DNA of 62,622 nt from Nemertoderma westbladi (taxonomy: Eukaryota > Xenacoelomorpha > Nemertodermatida > Nemertodermatidae), in NCBI GenBank assembly GCA_032718475.1, contig JAUCBJ010002107.1:1-62622 (forward strand), written 5' to 3'. Numbering within the stretch: the stretch's first letter is position 1; each line of letters begins with the position of its first letter. Below, piece by piece: positions 54,649 through 62,622 of this stretch. The notes under the pieces were generated by a model, which made no database searches, was not told where the DNA came from, and saw only the letters and a list, made by a program, of their open reading frames with translations. The position numbers and the translations under genes were made by a program.

Positions 54649-55280
54649 TATATAGAGACGTGGAGTGATTTAATTAATTATTTATTTATTTAATATTGCA
54701 CAAAGTATTTAGCATATATAATACAAACTTCAGTAACAGTAATTACAGTGTATATGAAGTCTAGTGCAGTAAGTAAAGTACTTTACAGCATCAATCAGTT
54801 CTACTAGCAAACTCCGAGCGATATGAGGCAGAACATCCATCCGGTGAGCCGACACAAACAATACACACATCAATAATGATATATAGGCATACACTGGGAC
54901 AAGAAATCTGGAACAAACGACGCCATCTCTCTTATGAATCGTAACAAATCCCTGACAGAATCCACAACAAACCTCAAGATCATACAGATCTATCTTACAT
55001 TCGAAAGTTCACTACCATACTTGGGAACTTTAATAACATAAACAACAAAATAGACAATAATAAATATGAGAGTAATTCTTACGCAGAAACAATGCACATA
55101 TTTGTGTGACAGTGTAGGAAGACTTTAAAATATCCAAGTTTTCTACTAGGAATTGATAAGCATTAAAATAGAAAAAGTTTGCACCTAAGTTTAAAAAAAT
55201 CTATAAATAAACTGGAAATAATTGGCATTAAAGTGCGGTCATCCCATAACTATATTTGTCAGAATGGTACTATATACGAT
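54649..55280. other. Upstream region of the TANGO1-like gene
   Basis: AT-rich with a TTTATTTATTTA run near 54687-54700. Promoter elements cannot be named with confidence. The sequence from 54690 onward may be an old LINE 3' end, but no coding remnant confirms it. Confidence 0.4.
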
Positions 55281-55282
55281 TA

Positions 55283-55645
55283 TTTAAGGATGCGAGGCAG
55301 TCCCTCAGCTAACTGCTGAGGACACCAAATCTCTGGATGGCACATTCACAAGAATGCTACGCCGGGTTCATTGTGTCAAGTATAATGCACACATCTCCAA
55401 CCAGACACTATACATTGGAGGTTGTGGTTCCCCCAAGCGTGACTGCTTTCTTCTTCTCTTGTACTTTCTTGAGAAGTATCTTAAAGGACACTGGCCTTGA
55501 AGATGCGGATGATCTAGCAAATGTCATGGGTGATAGTGAGTTGTGGCGGCGCAATTTTGTCGACAAGTCGGCACAGCATTCTTAATATATATGTAATATA
55601 GATATAATGCAGCTGCAATGCAGCATGCCGATCCTAGTAATAGTA
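55283..55645 (+). mobile_element. LINE-A copy: short 3' fragment
   Basis: It begins with a SINE-like piece (TTTAAGGATGCGAGGCAG) joined to LINE-A sequence (AACTGCTGAGGACACC, corresponding to the TAEDTKSLDGTFTRML region). It has internal deletions and ends with the family tail (GCAGCTGCAATGCAGCATGC, CCTAGTAATAGTAGTA). It encodes only the last ~85 residues of the RT ORF, broken. A 16-bp AT insertion separates the stop from the tail. Confidence 0.8.
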
Positions 55646-58117
55646 GTACGGTAGCGACATGGTAACAATCGATATGGTAGCTTTTGGGGACTTGGCTAAT
55701 CGTTCATACATTCCACAAAGAAACTTATAACTTATCGAATAATATATATAGAGTTTATGCAGAAAGCATGGAAAGCTGCGATACCCAATATCATTATTGT
55801 TATCGAGACTAATTAATAAAGATTGGCGAGCGTTTTGCCATTTTGTATTTATACAGCGCTACACATACAGATACACAAATTATTCTCAGTAGCTACTGAG
55901 TCCCGATAACTCCTGGCACAGTCCACCCTGGCGGCATTCCTAGCGCAGTTCCTCAGTAATTGCACACAGTAATAAAGTTATAATAACCATTAATTGATTT
56001 AGGCTAACAACAATGTATGACCAATGTGTGAGTAACAGTTTGTTGGCATAGAATGTAACATACAGGCAATAGAGTTACATAAATAAATAAAAATAAGAAA
56101 ATTGCATTCATTCAATAGAAACAAGTACACGTTTAGCCCCACAAGTAGACATTTACTGTTACGTTATATTATAAAATTAATAATTAATCGCAAGATTTTA
56201 AGTTATTCGAAGGTAACATGTACAGTATGTGAATAAGTCAAGTATGTGAATAAGTCATTTAGTTGTAAGAATTGTGAAATATTATAAAACTCTTTAAAAT
56301 ATTGCGCTTACAAAATGCGGATAAATATTACATTTTACGATTTCAATTTTAGTTAAGTTAATGGGGAATCATAATGCTGTGCCAATGGGGGACTTCTCAT
56401 CTGCAAATAGGAACCCATCTACAACGGACCAAATGGCGAGAAATATAGGGAATATCCGGTACACACACAATACGCCATTCCCACAACAACAGCTTCTTAC
56501 AAGTTTGTAGAGCAATCAAGTCGCTATACCACTGGTAATGACGGCAGCACGGGCAAAACACAAAACCGAGTTGAGTTGCAAGGCAAGGCGTGTGTCATAC
56601 ATGGTAATCGCAGCGGCAGTGCTAAATGTGGAGGCATATGGAAGGCACCCCCCCCCCCCCCGCACTGTGGTGGAGCAATGTGGTTGGTTACAGAGATGCA
56701 GGAAATCCCCCAGTAGCTTGGCAACCTGGAAATCCTGACGCAGCATTTATAGCACTGATCCACAGCATAGCACAACTTGTCTCGGCGGCAGTATCCTTCC
56801 ACTTCCAATAAAACTAGTAATAATATTAGTTACTAGGGTTACTTAAAGGGGGAATTACCAGGAGGTTTTAATCACTAACACCTGTGACGCTGTATCAAAA
56901 TAATTCATTGAGTCAATGCTGAATAAATTACTATAATGGATTTGGTGTTTATTTGTAATTAATTTTAAAATTTCTTTCTTTTAAATTTTGTTGTCCGCCA
57001 AATTAAAAATAAAAACATTAATGTCCGCATTTGTATACAATAAAGTAATTATCCAAACAATCTTCCAAAAAAGCGGATAATAATGTATTTTATTCTTAAT
57101 TTGTTACTTTTCGCTCGAATATACCCCAGAATCGGGAGAAAAAGTTTCACTTTTTCCCTTGGGAAAAAGTAACCCATAGGATTGCATTGATTTACTTTTT
57201 TCCCGGCGAAAAATTAAATTTTCTTATTGAAAGGGCATCTACGTAGAAAATGTTTGCAAATTATTTGAGCAAAATCCATGCACGGACAAAAAGGTTATTG
57301 CATCTTTAGTGTCCGCAAGAACACCAAAGCAGAACTCAATATCCAATATTGGTTTAAGTTGTTAAGCGGCTCTTTCTTTAGTTACGTAATAATTATTCGA
57401 GAACACTAAATCATATTTAACACTTAGTAAGGCACAATCAGGATTTGAAAAGTACAGTAATTTAATTGCAGTAACTTATCAATGGAAGGAAAATAGTAAA
57501 ATACTACAGTATAATTTATTTTGTAACTCTAATCTTATTTATATTAAAGAATTGAGCACCAAAAAAGTACCAATTCAAGAATAAAATTACGTATTACGTG
57601 GGAAAAATAGTAGAACTTTTTTTCAATATTCTCTCGACCCTTTATTAACCTCGCTGACCCTCAGTAAATAAAATACCTCGAGAATAGTAAAATTTCCTAT
57701 GTAATAAATAATTATATTCAGTCAACGATCTAGGAGTTATTCTGTTGATTTCACATTATTTGTTCTAGATCAGTAATTACGTTGGTAATTATTAATAAAT
57801 TTAGCATTAAAATGTTTAGTTGTATGATTTTTGTTCCAGAAGCTAGCTAAAATCGACTTATTGGTTTGATTTTATTTTAAAGAAAACAACATCTTTTACA
57901 AAAATACTGTATTTTTTGTCCTCTTTGTAATCCGCATTTCCTTGAAAGTAAAAGCATAATATATTTTTCGAGCCGAAGGCTGAAGAAAAATGCTATTCCT
58001 CAAAAATATGGATTAAAAAGTCGGACAATAAATTGTTACTTTCTTTTCGTATTGCGTTTAATTTATTTTTTTTAATAACTGTTTATAATTATCGAAACTG
58101 TTGATGTAATTACTAAA
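55646..58117. other. No gene seen; upstream of the TRIM gene
   Basis: About 2.5 kb, AT-rich, with a poly-C tract (about 56649-56662), a TTTTTCCCTTGGGAAAAAGT palindrome near 57150 followed by TTTTTTCCCGGCGAAAAA, and scattered short frames. The overlapping frames at 56516-56811 flank the poly-C tract and match nothing I recognise. The promoter of the MID1-like gene must lie near the right end, but no core element stands out. Confidence 0.5.
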
Positions 58118-60664
58118 ATGGAGTCAATTAAATTGGAATTAACCTGCCCTGTGTGTCTGGAGATCTTCGATGATCCTGTGATGCTCCAATGCCAACACAA
58201 CTTATGCTCAAACTGCGCTCTGCGATTGGACAAACCGACGTCCAATCAGCAATCTCCTACGAAATCTACAGTCAACTGCCCAGTATGCCGTAGGGTCAAC
58301 TTCCTAGACTGTCGGGGGACATTCGGTCTCCAAAAAAACCTCTTACTTAACAACATTCTAGAACGCTACCACAACAATAACGCAAGAAGAAACAGCGAAT
58401 GCGCACCAGTTGTTAGCAAAGTTCCTTGTCAAATGTGCGAAGAAGGTCCCAATATGGCGTCTAAGGCGTGTCTGGAATGTAATATTTCGTATTGCGAGGG
58501 CTGCTTCACAACCTTCCACCCACTGCGGGGCCCACTAGCCAACCACACTATAGGCACCCCATCCGCGATGGGTCAAACTAAAAGCCAGATGCTCATGTGT
58601 CTGGAACACGACACAGAGAAGATCAATATGTATTGCCTCAAGTGCGACACACTTGTCTGCGCTCTGTGCAAACTCGCGGGGTCCCACAAGGATCACGAGG
58701 TTGCCGAGCTACCATCTACCTTTCGACAGAAGAAGGAGCGACTTGCAAGGGAAGCCAAACAACTGAGCGATCTTAACGACCAGTTGAGGTCTTTTCTCGA
58801 TCGGACTAACGAACTAGTCGAGGAAGTCAAGGAAAACGCAGCGAAGGCCAAAGACGACCTGGAGGTAGAATGTCGAGATATAATGGAAGCGGTGGAAGAG
58901 CAGAAAAAGCGACTTATAGAAAAGATAGACTCAGATACTAACGACAAACTACAGAAGTTCGAAGGACAAATGGTTGTGAGCGCAGGAAGAATGACTAGCT
59001 ATTCAATGTTGATAGACTACACGCAAGAGGTACTGCGTGAGACGGACCAGGTGTCCTTCCTACAGAACGTCAGACAGATGGAGTCCCGAGTCCACGCTGC
59101 ATCTATCGACTTCCCCAACCTGCAGCCGGTGCTGGGCGACACACGGTGCTCAATGCTCGCGGACTTCTCCTACGAACGCGGAGTCATCAAGGAGATGGAC
59201 TTCCTGGGCCCACCAGGGGTGCCCACCCTCAGTGCCGCACTCTGCGAGGCTCACCTCAACACACTCAGTATCCGCTGGTTGCCTCCTATGAAGACTGCCG
59301 TCTCTACCTACACGATGGGCTACAAACTACATATCGGAGAGGAATGGAACGAACTATCCGGCATATCGATTCCCAACTACAACCTTGACAAACTCGCCTA
59401 CGATACCACCTACAGGATCCGGGTGAAGTCTATTAATAAAGCTGGTGAAAGTGAGTGGTCGGATTCTGTGCAGATCAACACGCTAGCTGAGCCCCCCAGA
59501 CCACCAATATTCAACACGGTACAATGTTATGTAGAGAAAAACCGAATATGTCTCAAGTGGAAGGAGCCAGATGGACTACATATGAATATCCGCTCCTATA
59601 ACTTAGAGTATCGCTCCAAAGACGAGGGAGGCATCTGGGCTCTTATTGAGAAAATTGAACGCACCGAATACATTATCTGTGATTTGGCTTTCGATACTTC
59701 GTATGTAGTTCGACTCTACTCCGTAAACAGCAGTGGTCCGGGGGCCCCTACAAACGAGCTCAACTTCGAGACATGGCCGCCTGTGCCTCGCCCACCGATT
59801 ATCCAACCAGAGCACTGCTTGGGCAGTCTCAACCGTCTTAACGTCCAATGGAGGGTGAACCCGCAACCAGGTAAACTAGACTGCTATGTGGTGCAGTGCT
59901 GCAAGATAGATCAGTCATCAGGCGCGCCTCATTTGGACACAATATCGGACGAAATGGAGTTTATAAACATGGAACAGACAACTACATGTCGATACGTATT
60001 AAAAGATCTCGATTTCGATAGTAAGTTTTTCGTGCGAGTTTGTGCCTCAAATATATCTGGGTTGTCGGAACCCAGCGAATGCATTGAGTTTGAGACAGGA
60101 CCCCCACCTGTCCGATTCAAATTGGACACGAAAACGGCCCACGCAAATCTAAAGATTGGAGAGCAACGGCTGACCGTGGCGTATGACAGACAGGGCTCTA
60201 AGACCCGAGTAGGTACTGGGCCGGATTCCTTCATAGGGGCCTCCTTCACTGTACTGGGGGACCACGGGTTCCAGGCGGGGCGGCACTACTGGGAAGTCAA
60301 GATAAAAGGCGCGATGGGCTGCGACCGAATCGGGGTGGCATATCGCAACACGCAGCGGAGCGAGCTTATAGGTGAAAACGAGACCTCATGGTGCATCGCT
60401 AGGTTACAAGGGGAGGACAGACTGACCACATTCTGGAACAAGAAGGCAAAGAGACTGACAGAAGAGATGGGAGTCCCTAATAAGATCGGAGTACTCCTGG
60501 ACATGGAGGAGAACTACGTGGCCTTCTTTAATAGCGAGTCGAGACAACTGCTGCACACATTCAAGGCGGAATTCTGCCAAGCTCTTTATCCAGCCTTCAC
60601 TGTCTGGCCCAAAGACATCGCAATTGTAACAGGCCTCCTAGTTCCAGACTATTTAGCGTTTTAG
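58118..60664 (+). CDS. MID1/TRIM18-like E3 ubiquitin ligase with three FN3 domains
   Basis: 848 aa, single exon. RING 10-58 (CPVC, CQHNLCSNC, CPVC), B-box 1 104-146 (CQMC, CLEC, CEGC), B-box 2 161-199 (CLEHD, CLKC, CALC), coiled coil about 203-325, COS-type segment about 305-362 (VSFLQNVRQMESRVHA). Three fibronectin-III domains follow at about 365-456, 459-553 and 557-660, then PRY-SPRY 664-845 (GRHYWEVKIKG, FFNSES, YPAFTVWPKD, ITGL-like VTGLLVPDYL). The start MESIKLELTCPVCLEIFDDP is very close to MID1/MID2. Class C-I TRIMs bind microtubules through the COS motif. MID1 ubiquitinates PP2A regulatory partners. Vertebrate MID, TRIM9, TRIM36 and TRIM46 have one FN3, so three is unusual. ATG at 58118 sits directly before the RING. 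Lack of introns suggests a retrocopy or intron loss, with an intact frame. Confidence 0.9.
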   Translation: MESIKLELTCPVCLEIFDDPVMLQCQHNLCSNCALRLDKPTSNQQSPTKSTVNCPVCRRVNFLDCRGTFGLQKNLLLNNILERYHNNNARRNSECAPVVSKVPCQMCEEGPNMASKACLECNISYCEGCFTTFHPLRGPLANHTIGTPSAMGQTKSQMLMCLEHDTEKINMYCLKCDTLVCALCKLAGSHKDHEVAELPSTFRQKKERLAREAKQLSDLNDQLRSFLDRTNELVEEVKENAAKAKDDLEVECRDIMEAVEEQKKRLIEKIDSDTNDKLQKFEGQMVVSAGRMTSYSMLIDYTQEVLRETDQVSFLQNVRQMESRVHAASIDFPNLQPVLGDTRCSMLADFSYERGVIKEMDFLGPPGVPTLSAALCEAHLNTLSIRWLPPMKTAVSTYTMGYKLHIGEEWNELSGISIPNYNLDKLAYDTTYRIRVKSINKAGESEWSDSVQINTLAEPPRPPIFNTVQCYVEKNRICLKWKEPDGLHMNIRSYNLEYRSKDEGGIWALIEKIERTEYIICDLAFDTSYVVRLYSVNSSGPGAPTNELNFETWPPVPRPPIIQPEHCLGSLNRLNVQWRVNPQPGKLDCYVVQCCKIDQSSGAPHLDTISDEMEFINMEQTTTCRYVLKDLDFDSKFFVRVCASNISGLSEPSECIEFETGPPPVRFKLDTKTAHANLKIGEQRLTVAYDRQGSKTRVGTGPDSFIGASFTVLGDHGFQAGRHYWEVKIKGAMGCDRIGVAYRNTQRSELIGENETSWCIARLQGEDRLTTFWNKKAKRLTEEMGVPNKIGVLLDMEENYVAFFNSESRQLLHTFKAEFCQALYPAFTVWPKDIAIVTGLLVPDYLAF

Positions 60665-62622
60665 ATTCCCGTTTCTATAATTATGGGAGTCAAGGTTGTA
60701 TTAGGGTGGTGGGTTTCCTCCACGGTGAGAAAAAAAATAATGGGGGGGGGGGGGGGGGGGTGATTACAACGAGCGAGGGAATTTGAATTTATGAAAAAAA
60801 TATTTACATACACTAAAAAAAAAAATAATAATTGTATTTATATTTATAATTAAATAACAATTAAAATTAACAAAAATGTGGATGCATATCATAATGGATG
60901 AAAAATATTTACCCAGAATATATGTGGCTTTTTTGCACAAAATTAAAGAGAGCCAGCCAGTTGTGAAGAGAGACACCATTTGGAATAGCAGCAATACTAC
61001 AGAAGGGATTAGATGCAAGTATGTACTTAATCTACTATATTTATTGTAAATATATCGGCTTTGCTTGTGTCTAGAATTGATTTCGTTCCAATGAATAATA
61101 ATGACCACAGTAGGTTAACTAGTAATAGTATTATTCAGAACCAATAATATTATTTAAAAAATTTCTTTAAAAATTTTCCACGTAGTTATAAATTCATCTG
61201 TCTCCAGGGCAACATCGAAGCAAATAACAGCATAACTCTCAAAAATAAAAACGAAAAAATGTAACATGTCTTTAGTCTTTATTGTACGTCTTTATTTTAC
61301 TGTTTTGGTTAGAATAACGTGCCGCTGGAACCTGCTCCTTTCTCTAAATCGATAATTGAACATGAGACTTGATATTAATTCGCCGAGATTGGATTTGCGT
61401 CCAGTTTTCCCCCTGTCTCAACGTATACTCTCTTTACTCTCTTTACTTTTCATTGATTTTGTTGTACAATTTTAAGAGAGGAGAAAGTTTATTTTTCAAA
61501 TAATATTATTTATGGTTTTAGCTTAATATATATTTTTTTAAACATTCGTTGGGGGGGGGGGTACTTGACGCCTAATTTTACATAATTTAAAAATTTTAAC
61601 AAATCTATAATTTTTTCACCCAAACTTTTGCCCTCTTAAACGTAGGACGCAAGGAGTTTCATTTGATCTGATCATAATATCATCTTTAAATAAAAGTTTT
61701 GATTTGTTTTGCAAGCAAGATTAAAATATCTTAAAAAATATAAAAAACCGACATGCGTCAAGATACCCCTTATCCTTATACTGTCGAATAAGGATACCTA
61801 ATTATTATTTACGTAATAATTTTTAATGTAGGTTTAAGTACCAGCCATTGGGGAACTAATCACAGGTAATTGATATTTAATGAATTAATTAATTTCTAGG
61901 TAAATGGATTAAAAATGATTTCCAATGTCGAGTCATTCCATTTATATTAACCAATTGTTATGTAATTGTATAGAAACTAGTTTAGTTAAATTATTATATT
62001 AAAATAATTGCTGCTTATTTAGTTGGAGTATTATAACATGTTATTATTGATTACACTAATGTTATTAATTGATAATTATATTATTTATATATATATACAT
62101 GTATATATTTATATGTCAAGCAAGTTAAGTAAAAAAACCTTACCGGTAGGTATGCAAGGACCAAAGTAAGTAAAAAAATAATGCTTACAATCAGTGATTA
62201 GCTGACCGCAGTCAGCTGAGCGGTAGGTTTCGCCTCACGAAGGAGGGCATTCTCAGGAGGCCAAGCCAAGAGATGACATAGACATAGATAGAGATGACAT
62301 AAGTCCCAAAGGGAGAAGGAATGGGCAATGAAACAAAAATATGTGTGACCGGTAACTATCCACTGGGAAGCAGCACCACAAACTTGCGCCAATCACGTTT
62401 TTGCTTCTTGATAATGGGCCGGCGCGTGCGAATATAATACATTTCAAGCTTTTGCAGAACAGGCAACAACTTTGAAATGTTTAAATAGTTCGCGCCAGTC
62501 AGTCAGCCAACGTGTAATGGGCAGATATGCAGCAGGCGTACTCCAGGCGTACAGATATGCAGCAGGCGTACTCCATATATGCCTTTGATGGGAAATTCTA
62601 ATAAATAACTTAAATAAATTAT
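60665..62622. other. No gene seen; right flank
   Basis: The TRIM 3' flank has a poly-G tract of about 20 (60743-60762) and AAAAAAATAATGG just before it. A second G tract lies at about 61551-61561. The rest is AT-rich. At 62200-62480 a GC-richer block has minus-strand frames ending in an AASQ-type stretch that may be an old retroelement 3' end. A 29-bp direct repeat (CAGATATGCAGCAGGCGTAC unit) lies at 62521-62575. Confidence 0.5.

Noticed and set aside
56516-56811. Overlapping frames around the poly-C tract
   Set aside because: Frames on both strands overlap, depend on homopolymer length and match no family.
62198-62447. Small minus-strand frames at the right edge
   Set aside because: Two overlapping frames without a start context. 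At most an old retroelement end, not enough to annotate as a gene.

Overview
The window is nuclear DNA of a metazoan, most likely a marine or other invertebrate. Spliceosomal introns with GT-AG borders, a Neuralized-type E3 ligase, a CLN7/MFSD8 transporter, a TANGO1/cTAGE5-type ER-exit-site protein, a cytoplasmic tyrosine kinase and a MID1-type TRIM ligase together point to an animal. AT-rich intergenic DNA, many non-LTR retrotransposon pieces and at least eight minisatellite arrays indicate a repeat-rich genome. The species cannot be determined from sequence alone.

Layout. 1-4.3 kb: a 20-bp minisatellite at the left edge, then an intronless Neuralized-like gene (minus strand, 2398-3393) bracketed by two copies of a duplicated segment, one of which carries a TIR transposon. 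4.3-11 kb: a 39-bp minisatellite interleaved with two truncated copies of one LINE family, then a TIR-flanked DNA transposon carrying a second, CR1/L2-like LINE. 11.4-14.7 kb: a perfect 56-bp palindrome, a 2.9-kb foldback (giant inverted repeat) and a smaller hairpin. 14.75-18.3 kb: a 40-bp minisatellite and more LINE fragments. 18.4-24.3 kb: a tRNA-like element, LTR-like sequence and a broken BEL/Pao gag. 24.35-27.3 kb: the longest copy of the first LINE (minus). 27.8-29.4 kb: intronless MFSD8/CLN7. 29.6-33.1 kb: 21-bp and 20-bp minisatellites.

33.5-54.65 kb: one minus-strand gene, reconstructed here as ten coding exons whose phases agree at every junction and give about 687 aa. Its architecture (N-terminal hydrophobic segments, long coiled coil, proline-rich tail) and the family pattern of conserved segments identify it as a TANGO1/MIA3-cTAGE5/MIA2 homologue of the short type without the lumenal SH3 domain. 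Its last two large introns (5.8 and 11.3 kb) consist largely of tandem arrays. Intron 8 also holds a complete intronless tyrosine kinase gene on the opposite strand. The array at the 5' end of intron 8 repeats the end of exon 8 together with its GTAAGT splice donor about 20 times. The 5.1-kb array in intron 7 appears to be an expansion of a 15-bp motif that is single-copy in a related MITE 2.5 kb away.

54.65-62.6 kb: TANGO1 upstream DNA, another LINE fragment, and an intronless MID1-like TRIM gene (58118-60664) with three fibronectin-III domains where MID proteins usually have one. The rest is AT-rich DNA with no gene that I can support.

The host genes are not an operon or pathway. The kinase and TANGO1 are linked only by nesting. 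Four of the five host genes are single-exon, which fits either retrocopies or intron loss.
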